Assembly (NCBI GenBank): GCA_903930735.1
Contig: CAIYZT010000254.1
Coordinates: forward strand, 1-35,740
Source: an uncultured Paracoccaceae bacterium
Lineage (GTDB): Bacteria > Pseudomonadota > Alphaproteobacteria > Rhodobacterales > Rhodobacteraceae
DNA length: 35,740 nt
Direction: 5' to 3'
Part shown: piece after piece, positions 24,605 through 34,673 of the stretch
Layout of the letters: every line of letters starts with the position of its first letter
Numbering within the stretch: the stretch's first letter is position 1
Position numbers and translations under genes: made by a program
Notes under the pieces: generated by a model
What the model was told of the DNA's origin: nothing
Databases searched by the model: none
What the model saw: the letters and a program-made list of their open reading frames with translations, nothing else

Positions 24605-25615
24605 ATGACCCGCGACGTGCTGCCAGCGCTCTTGCCCCACATTCCGGTCCTTCTTTCTCCGCTTCTGGCGGCCTGTGCGCCGATTAGCGGCATCTGGGTC
24701 GACGGAACCTTTGGCGCGGGCAGCTATGCGCGGGGGCTGTTGCAGGCCGGGGCCGCGCAGGTCATCGGCATCGACCGCGACCCGCTGGCCTTTGATCTGG
24801 CTGGCCCTTGGATCGCGGATTATGGCGACCGGCTGCGGCTGGTGGCCGGCAATTTCTCGGAACTGGACCGCCACGCCGGGCAGCCGCTGGACGGGGTGGT
24901 TCTGGATCTGGGTGTGTCCTCGATGCAGCTGGATCTGGCCGAGCGCGGCTTTTCCTTTGCCAAGGATGGCCCTTTGAACATGCGCATGGCCCAGACCGGG
25001 CAAAGCGCCGCCGATATCGTGAATACGGCGAGCGAAGAGCGTCTGGCGGACATCCTTTATCATTTCGGCGAAGAGCGCGCCTCGCGCCGTATCGCCCATG
25101 CGATTGTGGCCGCGCGCGCGAAAGAGCCGATCATCGGCACTCTGCGGCTGGCCGAGATCGTCTCGCGCTGTTTGCCGCGTCCCAAACCGGGGCAAAGCCA
25201 CCCAGCAACCCGCAGCTTTCAGGCTTTGCGAATCGCGGTGAATGAGGAGTTTTCCGAGCTCGTCCAAGGCCTTGCCGCCGCCGAACGCGCGCTGAAACCG
25301 GGCGGGCTCTTGGCTGTTGTCACCTTTCACAGCCTCGAAGACCGGATCGTGAAACGCTTTTTCCAGCGCGCGGCGGGCGAGGAGCCGAACACCAACCGCT
25401 ACGCCCCCGCCAAAACCACGACCACGGCGCGGTTTGATCTGGTGACGCGCAAACCCATCGTCGCCGATGAGGACGAGTTGGCCCATAACCCGCGCTCGCG
25501 CTCGGCCAAGTTGCGGGTGGCGCGGCGCACGGGCGCGCCGGCGCTGGATGTCACGGCAGCCGAGGTCGATGCGCCCGAGTTGCCGCAAAAGAAGGGCAGG
25601 GCCCGCGATGCGTAG
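24605..25615 (+). CDS. rsmH: 16S rRNA (cytosine1402-N4)-methyltransferase RsmH
   Basis: A 336-residue SAM-dependent enzyme (old name MraW) that methylates C1402 in the ribosomal P-site region. Seen: [10 protein letters not shown] near the N-terminus, SAM motif [62 protein letters not shown] and [15 protein letters not shown]. All blocks are complete and the length is normal. The start is four bases after mraZ and its end overlaps ftsL by eight bases, indicating translational coupling. Confidence 0.95.
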   Translation: MTRDVLPALLPHIPVLLSPLLAACAPISGIWVDGTFGAGSYARGLLQAGAAQVIGIDRDPLAFDLAGPWIADYGDRLRLVAGNFSELDRHAGQPLDGVVLDLGVSSMQLDLAERGFSFAKDGPLNMRMAQTGQSAADIVNTASEERLADILYHFGEERASRRIAHAIVAARAKEPIIGTLRLAEIVSRCLPRPKPGQSHPATRSFQALRIAVNEEFSELVQGLAAAERALKPGGLLAVVTFHSLEDRIVKRFFQRAAGEEPNTNRYAPAKTTTTARFDLVTRKPIVADEDELAHNPRSRSAKLRVARRTGAPALDVTAAEVDAPELPQKKGRARDA

Positions 25616-25982
25616 TTTCATTTATGTCCTGATGTTCATGGGGCTTCTGGGCCTTGGCGCCTGGGCCTATTCGGAAAACTACGACATGCGAGCGCGCGAA
25701 TCCGAGGTGGCGCAGTTGCAGGCCGAAATCGGCACCATTCGCGATGCCATTTCAACCCAGCAGGCCGAATGGGCCTATCTGAACCGCCCCGACCGGCTGT
25801 GGGAGCTGGTAAACCTGAATTTTGAGCGGCTGCTTTTGATGCCCATGCAGCCGGCGCAATTGGGCCGCGCGACCTCGGTTGCCTATCCGGCCCTCCCTGG
25901 CCTGCCCGCCGATCTGGATCTGTCGCAATCGGTGGATATTTCGGGCCAGCTGAACGCGGGTGAGGAGATGAGCACGCCATGA
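25608..25982 (+). CDS. ftsL: Cell division protein FtsL
   Basis: A 124-residue bitopic membrane protein. A single N-terminal helix ([20 protein letters not shown]) is followed by a periplasmic coiled-coil segment ([20 protein letters not shown]) and the conserved [20 protein letters not shown], the alphaproteobacterial FtsL-like signature. FtsL bridges FtsQ/FtsB to FtsW/FtsI at the septum. It overlaps rsmH by eight bases and ftsI by four (ATGA). Identification rests on position and topology as well as the motif, because FtsL sequences diverge strongly. Confidence 0.87.
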   Translation: MRSFIYVLMFMGLLGLGAWAYSENYDMRARESEVAQLQAEIGTIRDAISTQQAEWAYLNRPDRLWELVNLNFERLLLMPMQPAQLGRATSVAYPALPGLPADLDLSQSVDISGQLNAGEEMSTP

Positions 25983-27769
25983 TCCGCGCCCCGCTTCGCC
26001 CGCTTGCCCGCATTCTCGACGCCCGTTCAAAAGGCGAAAATCCTGATCTGATCGAGCGTGAAAACCTGCGCCTGCGCCATGAATCGATACGCGAGCGTGC
26101 GATGGGCCGTGCCAAAGTGCGGCTTTGGACCTTGGCCATCAGCTTTGCTTTTGTCTTTTCCGCGATTGGCCTGCGCATGGGCTACATGTCCGGTCAGACC
26201 CCGGTTGAGCCGGTTTCGGAACTGGGCGCCAATACAATACAGGCCCAACGCGCCGATATCACCGACCGTCAGGGCCATATTCTGGCCACCAATATGCTGA
26301 CCAATTCGCTTTATGCGCAAACCGCCAATATGGTGGACCCGCCCCGCGTGGCGCGCGAATTGGCGGAGCTGTTCCCCGAATTGAACGAGGCTGACCTGCT
26401 GCGCCGTTTCACGGATGGACGCAGTTTTCTGTGGATTCGCAAGGTCTTGAGCCCCGAGCAGCAGCAGGCGGTGCATGAAATCGGCGATCCCGGCCTTTTG
26501 TTTGGCCCCCGCGAGATGCGCCTTTACCCCAATGCCAATCTTGCCGCCCATATCCTTGGCGGCGCCTCTTTTGGCGATGAGGGGGTCAATAGTGCCGAGC
26601 TGATCGGCGTGGCGGGCATTGAAAAGGCGCTGGACGAGCGTCTGCGCGATCCGGCTATGGCGGGGCAACCGCTGGCACTGACCATCGACATCACTCTTCA
26701 GGCCGCGATGGAGGAGGTTCTTGGCGCTGGCATGACCATGATGCAGGCCCGCGGCGCCGCCGGCATCTTGATGAACGTGCAGACGGGCGAGATCCTGGCC
26801 ATGGCCAGCCTGCCCGATTTCGATCCCAACAACCGACCCAGCCCGATCGTGGCCAAAGGCGCGGATGCGGCGGACAGCCCCTTGTTCAACCGCGCGGTGC
26901 AGGGCGTTTATGAGCTTGGATCGACCTTCAAGATCTTCACCGCCGCGCAGGCGATGGAACTGGGCCTCGTGAACCCCGAGACCCAGATCGACACCTCCTA
27001 CCTCAAGATCGGCAGAAAACGGATCACCGAGTTTGAAAACAAGAATTACGGCCCCACCAAATCGGTCTCGGAGATCATGGAGGTTTCCTCCAACATCGGC
27101 ACCGGGCATATGGCGCTGATGATCGGCGCGGAACGTCAGCAGGCCTTTTTCGCCGCGCTCGGCCTCTTTGATGCCTCGCCGGTCGAGCTGATCGAAGCGC
27201 CGGGGGCAAAGCCCCTGCGCCCGGCCAGATGGTCCGATATCGTGACTGTCACCGCCTCTTTTGGCCACGGCATGTCGTCCAGCCCGCTCAATCTTGCCGC
27301 CGCCTACGCCACCATCGCCAATGGCGGAATCAAGGTCTCGCCCACGCTTTTGGCCCGCACCGAGCCGATGCGCGGCATCCGCGTCATCAGCCCGCAGGTG
27401 TCGCGCGATGCGGTGGCGATGCTGCGCCGGGTTGTGGTTTCGGGAACAGCGACGCTGGCCGATATCCCCGGCTATCTGGTGGCGGGCAAGACCGGCACCG
27501 CCGACAAGCCCCGCCCCGGCGGCGGCTATTATGAGGACAAGGTGATCAACACCTTCGCCGCGGTCTTTCCGGCCGATAACCCGCAATATGTGCTGGTCGT
27601 GACCATGGACGAACCCTTGGGCTCTTCGGGCGGCGAGGTGCGGCGTACGGCGGGTTGGACGGCGGTTCCGGTTGCGGGCGAGATCATCAAACGCATCGCG
27701 CCCTTGATGGGCATGGTTCCAGCGGTTGAAGAGCCCGCCCCGGATGAGATAACAGCCGTCAAGAACTGA
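25979..27769 (+). CDS. ftsI: Peptidoglycan transpeptidase FtsI (PBP3)
   Basis: A 596-residue class B penicillin-binding protein that cross-links septal peptidoglycan. It has a short basic cytoplasmic tail, one membrane helix (RLWTLAISFAFVFSAIGLRM, from the region of residues 46-66), a PBP dimer/pedestal domain (RADITDRQGHILATNMLTNS onward), then the transpeptidase: catalytic S315-T-F-K318, S370-S-N372, and K504-T-G-T. All three catalytic motifs are intact. It starts in an ATGA overlap with ftsL. Confidence 0.95.
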   Translation: MIRAPLRPLARILDARSKGENPDLIERENLRLRHESIRERAMGRAKVRLWTLAISFAFVFSAIGLRMGYMSGQTPVEPVSELGANTIQAQRADITDRQGHILATNMLTNSLYAQTANMVDPPRVARELAELFPELNEADLLRRFTDGRSFLWIRKVLSPEQQQAVHEIGDPGLLFGPREMRLYPNANLAAHILGGASFGDEGVNSAELIGVAGIEKALDERLRDPAMAGQPLALTIDITLQAAMEEVLGAGMTMMQARGAAGILMNVQTGEILAMASLPDFDPNNRPSPIVAKGADAADSPLFNRAVQGVYELGSTFKIFTAAQAMELGLVNPETQIDTSYLKIGRKRITEFENKNYGPTKSVSEIMEVSSNIGTGHMALMIGAERQQAFFAALGLFDASPVELIEAPGAKPLRPARWSDIVTVTASFGHGMSSSPLNLAAAYATIANGGIKVSPTLLARTEPMRGIRVISPQVSRDAVAMLRRVVVSGTATLADIPGYLVAGKTGTADKPRPGGGYYEDKVINTFAAVFPADNPQYVLVVTMDEPLGSSGGEVRRTAGWTAVPVAGEIIKRIAPLMGMVPAVEEPAPDEITAVKN

Positions 27770-27812
27770 AAAAATGCCGGCACAAGCGGCGGACCAAACG
27801 GATAGTTGCGCC

Positions 27813-29288
27813 ATGATGGCAAAGAAACTCTCGGATCTGGGGTTGCAGGCGCGGGCTGGGCGCGATGCGCGCGTCAGCGGCTTGACGTTGGACAGCCGCG
27901 CCGTGGTTCCGGGCGATCTGTTCGCCGCGCTGCCGGGCGCGCTGCGTCACGGCGCTGATTTCATTGGGGCCGCCCTGGAGCGGGGTGCCGGCGCGATCCT
28001 GACCGATGCGGCGGGCGCGCTGATTGCAGCCGATGCCCTGAAAGGCAGTCCCGCCGCCCTGATCATCGCCGAAGACGCCCGCGAGGCCCTCGCCCGCGCC
28101 TCTGCCCTTTGGTTCGGCGCGCAGCCCGCCACCATGGTTGCGGTCACCGGCACCAATGGCAAAACCTCGGTCGCAAGTTTTGCCCGTCAGATCTGGGTTC
28201 ATCTCGGCCACGGCGCTATCAATATCGGCACAACCGGGGTCGAAGGCGCCTGGGAGGCGCCCTCCAGCCATACCACCCCCGATCCCGTGACCCTGCACCG
28301 GATGCTGGCCTTGGCGGCAGGCGCGGGCGTGACCCATGCCGCGATGGAGGCCTCCTCGCATGGGCTGGACCAGCGCAGGCTGGACGGGGTGCGCCTGAAG
28401 GCCGCCGGTTTCACCAATTTCACCCAGGATCATCTGGATTATCACCAGACATTCGAGGCCTACTTCGCCGCCAAGGCTGCGCTGTTTGACCGCGTTCTGC
28501 CCGATGATGGCACCGCCGTAGTGAATACGAACGATCCCAAAGGCACCGATATTCTGGCCATCGCGCGGGCCAAGGGGCAATCTGTGATCACTGTCGGGCA
28601 CGGGACGGATTGCGATCTGCGCATCCTCGCGCAGCGCTATGATGCAAAGGGGCAGGACCTGCGCTTGGCTTGGCGCGGCGCGCTCTATCAGGTGCGGCTG
28701 GCGCTGATCGGCGGCTTTCAAGCGGAAAACGTGGCGCTAGCGGCCGGATTGGTCATCGCCGCCGGCGAAGCGCCGCGCGATGTCATTGCCGCTTTGCCGC
28801 ATCTGGCGGGGGTACGCGGACGGATGCAGCTGGCCGCGACCCGCGCGAATGGGGCGGCGGTTTTCGTCGATTACGCCCATACGCCTGATGCCATCGCCAC
28901 CGCGCTTCAGGCCCTGCGCCCGCATGTCATGGGCCGGATCGTGATCGTTTTCGGCGCCGGCGGCGACCGCGATCGCGCCAAGCGGCCCGCAATGGGGCAG
29001 GCCGCCCGCGCCCATGCCGATGTTCTATTTGTGACAGACGACAACCCAAGATCCGAGGATCCTGCCACAATCCGTACCGCAATAATGCAAGCCTGCCCCG
29101 AAGCGACTGAGGTCGGCGACCGCGCCGAAGCCATCCTGCGCGGGGTCGATGCGCTGCTGCCGGGCGACGCTTTGCTGATCGCGGGCAAGGGGCATGAGAC
29201 GGGTCAGGTGATCAAGGGTGATGTCTATCCTTTTGACGATGTCGAACAGGCATCGGTCGCCGTGGCCGCCTTGGATGGGGTGATCTGA
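27813..29288 (+). CDS. murE: UDP-MurNAc-L-Ala-D-Glu:meso-DAP ligase MurE
   Basis: A 491-residue Mur ligase adding meso-diaminopimelate to the peptidoglycan precursor. It shows LTLDSRAVVPGDLFAALPGA (substrate domain), P-loop VTGTNGKTSVASF, HTTPDPVTLHRML, FTNFTQDHLDYHQTFEAYFA, and DDNPRSEDP, the motif that marks DAP rather than lysine specificity. The start is uncertain: ATG 27813 or 27816 gives the conserved KKLSDLGL opening, while ATG 27774 would add 13 residues with poor coding character. Its stop overlaps the murF start (TGATG). Confidence 0.93.
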   Translation: MMAKKLSDLGLQARAGRDARVSGLTLDSRAVVPGDLFAALPGALRHGADFIGAALERGAGAILTDAAGALIAADALKGSPAALIIAEDAREALARASALWFGAQPATMVAVTGTNGKTSVASFARQIWVHLGHGAINIGTTGVEGAWEAPSSHTTPDPVTLHRMLALAAGAGVTHAAMEASSHGLDQRRLDGVRLKAAGFTNFTQDHLDYHQTFEAYFAAKAALFDRVLPDDGTAVVNTNDPKGTDILAIARAKGQSVITVGHGTDCDLRILAQRYDAKGQDLRLAWRGALYQVRLALIGGFQAENVALAAGLVIAAGEAPRDVIAALPHLAGVRGRMQLAATRANGAAVFVDYAHTPDAIATALQALRPHVMGRIVIVFGAGGDRDRAKRPAMGQAARAHADVLFVTDDNPRSEDPATIRTAIMQACPEATEVGDRAEAILRGVDALLPGDALLIAGKGHETGQVIKGDVYPFDDVEQASVAVAALDGVI

Positions 29289-30703
29289 TGGCCCTTTGGA
29301 CCGCAGCGGATGCCTTGGCAGCCACCGGCGGGCAGGGCCCGGCCAATTGGAAATGTTCGGGCATTTCGATCGACACCCGCACGCTGGAGCCTGGCGATCT
29401 GTTTGTCGCACTCAGCGATATCCGCGACGGGCACGACTTTGTGGGCCAAGCGCTGGATCTGGGCGCTGCCGCCGCGCTGGTGTCCCGCACGCCCGAGGGG
29501 CTCGCCAAAGACGCCCCGCTGCTTGTGGTCCCCGATGTTCTGCGCGCGCTCGAAGATCTTGGCCGCGCCGCCCGGGCCCGCACCCGCGCCAAGGTGGTGG
29601 GCGTCACCGGGTCGGTCGGCAAAACCTCGACCAAAGAGATGCTGCGCGTGGTTTTGGGCGGGCAGGGGCGCGTTCATGCCGCCGAGGCCAGTTATAATAA
29701 TCATTGGGGCGTGCCGCTGACCCTGGCGCGGATGCCGCGCGAGGTGGATTTCGCGGTGATCGAGATCGGCATGAACCATCCCGGCGAGATTGCCCCCCTC
29801 GCGCGGATGGCTGATCTCGACGTGGCGGTGATCACCACCATCGCCGCCGCCCATCTGGAGGCTTTTGCCGATGTGGCAGGCATTGCCGCAGAGAAGGCGG
29901 CGATCCTGGATGGGCTGCGCAAGAGCGGGTTTGCCGTGCTGCCGCTGGATATCGAAACCGCCGCGATCCCGATTGCCCGTGCTGATGCCCTTGGCCTGCG
30001 AAAGCTGACCTTTGGCCAAAACAGCAGCGCTGATTTTTGCCTGCTACAATCCAAGCTCTGCGACCGCGCCACCGTCGTTCACGCCCGCCACGGCGACGAC
30101 GCCCTACTCTTCAAAATCTCAGCCGCCGGCCAGCATTTTGCGATGAACGGGCTGGCGGTTTTGGCCACTGCCAGCGGCCTTGGCCTCGACCCGGCCATCG
30201 CGATCTGCGATCTGGGCCGTTGGTCTCCGCCAGCGGGCAGGGGCCTGCGCGAGCCTGTTGTCTTGGATCCGGTTTATGAAACCGGCTTTGAGCTGATCGA
30301 TGATGCCTTCAACGCCAACCCCGCCTCCATGGCCGCCGCTTTGGACGTGCTGATCGCGGCCCAGGTCCAAGAGGGCATCGGCCGTCTGGCCAAGGGCCGC
30401 CGCATCGCCATTCTGGGTGATATGCTGGAGCTTGGCCCCACCGAGGCCGACCTGCACCGCGCCATCGCGCGCCATCCCGGTCTGGAGGCGCTGACGGTCA
30501 TCCACTGCGTCGGCCCCCGAATGCGCGCCCTTTACGAGGCGCTGCCCGCCCGCCAACGCGGCCATTGGGTCGGTAGCGCGGCAGAGCTTGCGGCCAATGC
30601 GCGCAGCCTGATAGATGCGGGCGATGTGGTGCTGGTCAAAGGCTCCAAAGGGATAAAAGTCAGCCTCGTTGTCGAGGCTTTACGAAAACTAGACCGGACA
30701 TAG
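29288..30703 (+). CDS. murF: UDP-MurNAc-tripeptide:D-Ala-D-Ala ligase MurF
   Basis: A 471-residue Mur ligase that completes the cytoplasmic pentapeptide. It shows SIDTRTLEPGDLFVALSD, P-loop VTGSVGKTSTKEM, SYNNHWGVPLTLARMPREV, IEIGMNHPGEI and DDAFNANPASMAAALDVL, all typical for MurF. Length is normal. It is coupled to murE by a one-base TGATG overlap and followed by mraY after 24 bases. No breaks or missing motifs. Confidence 0.95.
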   Translation: MALWTAADALAATGGQGPANWKCSGISIDTRTLEPGDLFVALSDIRDGHDFVGQALDLGAAAALVSRTPEGLAKDAPLLVVPDVLRALEDLGRAARARTRAKVVGVTGSVGKTSTKEMLRVVLGGQGRVHAAEASYNNHWGVPLTLARMPREVDFAVIEIGMNHPGEIAPLARMADLDVAVITTIAAAHLEAFADVAGIAAEKAAILDGLRKSGFAVLPLDIETAAIPIARADALGLRKLTFGQNSSADFCLLQSKLCDRATVVHARHGDDALLFKISAAGQHFAMNGLAVLATASGLGLDPAIAICDLGRWSPPAGRGLREPVVLDPVYETGFELIDDAFNANPASMAAALDVLIAAQVQEGIGRLAKGRRIAILGDMLELGPTEADLHRAIARHPGLEALTVIHCVGPRMRALYEALPARQRGHWVGSAAELAANARSLIDAGDVVLVKGSKGIKVSLVVEALRKLDRT

Positions 30704-30727
30704 CCGGCAGGCTTGAGGGGATGCGTC

Positions 30728-31810
30728 ATGCTGTATTGGCTTACCGAGTTTTCAGATGGGGGGGATTTTTTCAATCTTTTTCGCTACATCACCTTCCGTG
30801 CCGGTATGGCCTTTGGCACTGCCCTGATCTTCGGTTTCATCTTTGGCCGCCCGCTGATTGATCTTTTGCGCCGCCGCCAAGGCAAGGGCCAGCCGATCCG
30901 CGACGATGGCCCGCAAAGCCATCTGGCCAAGGCCGGCACGCCCACGATGGGCGGTCTGCTGATCCTGTCGGCGTTGATGGTGTCCACCTTGATGTGGGCG
31001 CGGCTTGATAATCCCTATGTCTGGATCGTGATTCTGGTGACGCTCGCCTTTGGACTGATCGGATTTGCCGATGATTATGCCAAGGTCACCAAGCAGACCA
31101 CCAAGGGCGTTTCGGGCAAATGGCGGATGGCCATTGGTCTGGTGATCGCCGCGCTCGCCGCCTATGCCGCGTCGGCCTTTCACCCCGAGGCTTTGACCAA
31201 TCAGTTGGCCTTGCCTTTCTTCAAAGACCTGCTGATCAACATGTCCTATTTCTACGTCCCCTTCGGCATGCTGGTCATCGTTGGCGCGGCCAATGCCGTG
31301 AACTTCACCGACGGTCTCGATGGTCTGGCGATCATGCCGGTGATGATCGCCGCCGCGACCCTGGGCGTGATCGCCTATGTAGTCGGAAACTTCAATTTCT
31401 CCGACTATCTCGGTGTGCATTTCGTCCCAGGCACCGGCGAGATTCTCGTCTTCTCCTCTGCCCTCTTCGGCGCTGGCCTTGGGTTCCTTTGGTACAACGC
31501 CCCGCCCGCCGCCGTCTTTATGGGCGATACCGGCAGCCTCGCCTTGGGCGGCGCGCTGGGTGCCATCGCGGTCTGCACCAAACACGAGATCGTTCTGGCC
31601 ATCGTCGGCGGCCTCTTCGTGGTCGAGACCCTGTCGGTGATCATCCAAGTCCTCTACTTCAAACGCACCGGCAAGCGCGTCTTCCTGATGGCCCCCATCC
31701 ACCACCATTTCGAGAAAAAGGGCTGGTCCGAACCCCAGATCGTCATCCGCTTCTGGATCATCTCACTGATCCTCGCGATGCTCGGGCTGGCAACGCTGAA
31801 GGTTCGGTAA
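30728..31810 (+). CDS. mraY: Phospho-MurNAc-pentapeptide transferase MraY
   Basis: A 360-residue integral membrane enzyme with about ten helices, making lipid I on undecaprenyl phosphate. Visible landmarks: [20 protein letters not shown] and [15 protein letters not shown] (first Asp motif), [30 protein letters not shown], and [20 protein letters not shown] (the HHH motif). ATG 30728 has GAGGGG about seven bases upstream. The N-terminus [20 protein letters not shown] is the usual one for alphaproteobacteria. Confidence 0.96.
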   Translation: MLYWLTEFSDGGDFFNLFRYITFRAGMAFGTALIFGFIFGRPLIDLLRRRQGKGQPIRDDGPQSHLAKAGTPTMGGLLILSALMVSTLMWARLDNPYVWIVILVTLAFGLIGFADDYAKVTKQTTKGVSGKWRMAIGLVIAALAAYAASAFHPEALTNQLALPFFKDLLINMSYFYVPFGMLVIVGAANAVNFTDGLDGLAIMPVMIAAATLGVIAYVVGNFNFSDYLGVHFVPGTGEILVFSSALFGAGLGFLWYNAPPAAVFMGDTGSLALGGALGAIAVCTKHEIVLAIVGGLFVVETLSVIIQVLYFKRTGKRVFLMAPIHHHFEKKGWSEPQIVIRFWIISLILAMLGLATLKVR

Positions 31811-31879
31811 GGGGCAAACGCGAGCGAGCTCTATCTGTTTTTGCGGTGAGAATGCCATCTCATTGAGCCGGGATCGCCA

Positions 31880-31917
31880 GCGCGGGGACGAAACGTCTCT
31901 GCGCGCCCCTTTCCCTT
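31880..31917 (+). terminator. 11-bp hairpin with pyrimidine tract between mraY and murD
   Basis: GCGCGGGGACG (31880-31890) and CGTCTCTGCGC (31894-31904) pair over 11 positions, two of them G-U, around AAA. A C/T-rich tract (GCCCCTTTCCCTTT) follows. It could be an attenuator inside the cluster, lowering murD relative to mraY, or only an mRNA end-stabiliser. The 165-base gap is the largest within this cluster. Confidence 0.45.
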
Positions 31918-31975
31918 TCCCCCAATTCCTCCTATCCCTTTCGGGCCGATCCCCCTAATCCCAACGAGGCCCCTC

Positions 31976-33376
31976 ATGATCCCCGTCACCGGCTATTCCG
32001 GCCTTAAGGTCGCTGTTCTGGGCCTCGGGCGCTCTGGTCTTGCCACGGCCCGCGCGCTGATTGCGGGTGGGGCGGAGGCGCTTTTGTGGGACGACAGCCC
32101 GGAATCCCGCACGTCGGCTACTGAGGCGGGCCTGCTGCTGACCGATCTTGGCCGGGCGGGTGCGCTGGACGGTGTGGCCTTGCTGGTCACCTCACCGGGA
32201 ATTCCGCATCTTTATCCCGAGCCTCACCCGATCATCGCCCGCGCGCTGCAGGCGGGCATTCCGATTGATAATGACATTGGCCTCTTCTTTTGTTCCTTTG
32301 CCACCTCGGACTGGGATGATTTCGAAATCACGCCCAAAATCGTCGCCATCACCGGGTCGAACGGTAAATCCACCACCACGGCCCTGCTGCACCATATCCT
32401 GGATGCCGCCGGACGCCCGGCCCAGATGGCCGGCAATATCGGCCGGGGCGTGCTCGACATTGACCCGGCCCAGGACGGCGAAGTTGTGGTGCTGGAGCTG
32501 TCGTCTTACCAGACAGAGCTTGCCCGCCACCTGACCCCCGATATTGCCGTTTTCACCAATCTGTCGCCCGATCATCTGGACCGCCACCACGGCATGGGCG
32601 GCTATTTCGCCGCCAAGCGCCGGCTTTTTGCCGAGGGCGGGCCGGACCGCGCAGTGATTGGGGTGGACGAGGCCGAGGGCTGGTTTCTGGCCAATCAGAT
32701 GGGGATGGGCCCGCAGGATGACCGGGTGATCCGCATCTCCTCGGGGCAAAAGCTGGATCAGTTCGGCTGGTCGGTCTTTGCGCGCAAGGGCTTTCTGGCC
32801 GAATGGCGCAAGGGGCGGCAGATGGCCTCGATCGATCTGCGCGAGATCCCCGGTCTGCCCGGCGCTCATAACCATCAAAACGCCTGCGCGGCCTATGCGG
32901 CGGCGCGCGCGCTGGGGATCGCGCCAAAGCTGATCGAAGGCGCGCTGCACAGCTTTGCCGGGCTGCCGCACCGCAGCCAGTTGGTGGGCGAGCGGGCCGG
33001 GGTCAAGTTCATCAATGACAGCAAGGCCACCAATGTCGACAGCGCGGCCAAGGCGCTGCAGGCCTTTGGCAAGATCCGCTGGATTGCGGGCGGCATGGGC
33101 AAAGAGGGCGGCATCACGGCGCTGAAGCCGCATCTGGCATCGGTGGTCAAAGCTTATTTGATCGGCCATTCCGCCCGCGATTTCGCGCTGCAAATCGGCG
33201 ATACGCCGTATGAAATCTGCGAGACAATGGCGCGGGCTGTGGCGCGGGCCGGGGCCGAGGCAGAGGCGGGCGAGGTGGTTTTGCTGGCGCCCGCTGCATC
33301 AAGTTTCGATCAATACCCGAATTTTGAAAAGCGGGGCGAGGATTTCGCCGCGCAGGTCAAGGCCTTGATCGGATAG
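31976..33376 (+). CDS. murD: UDP-MurNAc-L-Ala:D-Glu ligase MurD
   Basis: A 466-residue Mur ligase. The N-terminal Rossmann domain reads [20 protein letters not shown]; the P-loop is [40 protein letters not shown] and [15 protein letters not shown] follow; the C-terminal [17 protein letters not shown] and [20 protein letters not shown] are diagnostic for MurD. AACGAGG lies upstream of the ATG. It is the last division/cell-wall gene on this strand; ftsW, murG and murC do not follow. It converges with the HD-domain gene after 20 bases, with no clear terminator between. Confidence 0.95.
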   Translation: MIPVTGYSGLKVAVLGLGRSGLATARALIAGGAEALLWDDSPESRTSATEAGLLLTDLGRAGALDGVALLVTSPGIPHLYPEPHPIIARALQAGIPIDNDIGLFFCSFATSDWDDFEITPKIVAITGSNGKSTTTALLHHILDAAGRPAQMAGNIGRGVLDIDPAQDGEVVVLELSSYQTELARHLTPDIAVFTNLSPDHLDRHHGMGGYFAAKRRLFAEGGPDRAVIGVDEAEGWFLANQMGMGPQDDRVIRISSGQKLDQFGWSVFARKGFLAEWRKGRQMASIDLREIPGLPGAHNHQNACAAYAAARALGIAPKLIEGALHSFAGLPHRSQLVGERAGVKFINDSKATNVDSAAKALQAFGKIRWIAGGMGKEGGITALKPHLASVVKAYLIGHSARDFALQIGDTPYEICETMARAVARAGAEAEAGEVVLLAPAASSFDQYPNFEKRGEDFAAQVKALIG

Positions 33377-33396
33377 GGGTTTTGGAGCGCGGCGGA

Positions 33397-34038
33397 TCAG
33401 CCCGCCTCGGACAAAAGCCGGGTGCGAAAGGACATCATCCATTCGGCGCGTTCGTCTGCCATGGCGCGGCCCGTGGCAGTTTGCATCCTTTCGGGCAGAC
33501 GCAGCAGCTTTACCTCGAAATGATCCAGCGCAAAGGCGCGGTCATCAAGGGGGCGGTTCAGGGCCATGGGATCGGCCTGATCGAAAAGCGCGCCACCCAG
33601 CTGCCCGGTCACCGCAAAACAGCGCGCAATGCCGATGGCACCCAAGGCTTCCAGCCGGTCGGCGTCTTGCAGGATCTTCGCCTCCAGGGTCAGGGGCGCG
33701 ATGCCGGCGGAAAAGCTGTGGGCCTCGATCGCATGGGCGGCGGCGTCCGTTTGGGCGGGGCTCAGGCCCTCAGCCAGCAAAATGGGGCGGGCGGCGGCGG
33801 CCGAAAGGCGCGAGGCCTGGGCTCGGTTTGGTGTGGATTTAGGCAGGTTCACAAAATCATGAAAATAGGCTGCGGCCAGAAGAACGGTCAGATCGCCGCC
33901 TTCGTTCACGGCGATGGTGCGCGCATTGGCCCAGACCCGCGCCAAATGGCCTAGGTCATGCGCGCCGTCAAAGGGCGCCTTGGACCATTCCTCGGAAACC
34001 CGGCGGCGATAACGCGCCTCGGACTGGGCAAGATCCAT
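33397..34038 (-). CDS. HD-domain phosphohydrolase, YedJ-like
   Basis: A 213-residue cytoplasmic metal-dependent hydrolase. The metal ligands of the HD fold are readable: H27 and H31 in DGAHDLGHLARV, H60-D61 in AAAYFHDFVN, and D125/D127 in ILQDADRLEALGAIGIARCF. This spacing and the AIGIARCF block fit the YedJ branch, whose substrate is uncertain (nucleotide-type phosphoesters are likely). The start ATG 34038 overlaps the stop of the upstream lipoprotein gene by one base (TGATG), so the two are co-translated. Confidence 0.82.
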   Translation of the reverse strand: MDLAQSEARYRRRVSEEWSKAPFDGAHDLGHLARVWANARTIAVNEGGDLTVLLAAAYFHDFVNLPKSTPNRAQASRLSAAAARPILLAEGLSPAQTDAAAHAIEAHSFSAGIAPLTLEAKILQDADRLEALGAIGIARCFAVTGQLGGALFDQADPMALNRPLDDRAFALDHFEVKLLRLPERMQTATGRAMADERAEWMMSFRTRLLSEAG

Positions 34039-34571
34039 CAAAGATCCTCGAAATCGGTGGAGATCAGGCCCAATTCCTTGGCCGCCCCCAGCGAGAGCAA
34101 GGGGCTGTCCAGCCCGCGTTCGGCCTGAAAACGGCGCAGAGCCTCGGCGGTGGCGGGGTCCATCAGGCCGGTCAGCGGCAAAACGTAATAGCCGCGGGCT
34201 TTCAGCGCGCGCTGAAGGGTGGCGACAAATTCAGGCGTCTGCACCTCGGGGCAGGGGGCGCGGAACCAGATTTCGGTGCGGTCCTGCACCATTTCCTGGC
34301 GCGTGGTAGTGCTGTAGGTCGCGGGGGTGGTGACGGTCCCGGTCTCGTCGCGCACCTCGGGGGTCACGATCTTTTGTTCGGTCACGGTTTCGATAATCGC
34401 GGGAGAGATATCGGATTCCCAGCATTCGCCCGCCGCAGGTTCGGGCTGCGAGCCGGGGGTCCATTCGATGGCCTCCCCGCTTAGATCCGCACGTTCGGGG
34501 GCCTTGGCCGTTGGCCCGCCGCAGGCGGCGACGGCGATCACAGTCAAGAGAAAAAGGTTCGAACTGCGCAT
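34038..34571 (-). CDS. Lipoprotein with peptidoglycan-binding domain
   Basis: A 177-residue protein. The N-terminus MRSSNLFLLTVIAVAAC has a hydrophobic stretch ending in a lipobox with Cys17, so it is probably lipidated and periplasmic. The middle is Pro/Thr/Glu-rich with cysteines (AAGECWESD, FRAPCPEVQ). The last 65 residues form a PG_binding_1 domain (FVATLQRALKARGYYVLPLT then GLMDPATAEALRRFQAERGL). No enzymatic domain is attached, so it likely anchors something to the wall. It is coupled to the HD gene downstream and follows the PAP2 gene after about 100 bases. Confidence 0.78.
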   Translation of the reverse strand: MRSSNLFLLTVIAVAACGGPTAKAPERADLSGEAIEWTPGSQPEPAAGECWESDISPAIIETVTEQKIVTPEVRDETGTVTTPATYSTTTRQEMVQDRTEIWFRAPCPEVQTPEFVATLQRALKARGYYVLPLTGLMDPATAEALRRFQAERGLDSPLLSLGAAKELGLISTDFEDL

Positions 34572-34673
34572 GGAATGCCTGTTTTTTTCGGGTCTTTGCC
34601 CGCCTTTAGCGGCAATCTAGCGCAAAATCACGCCGCCGCAAAGCCGCATCCAAAGCCCGGTTTTCGGCGTCCC

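Noticed and set aside
26027-27814. 595-codon open frame on the minus strand
   Set aside because: Antisense to ftsI with no recognisable domain.
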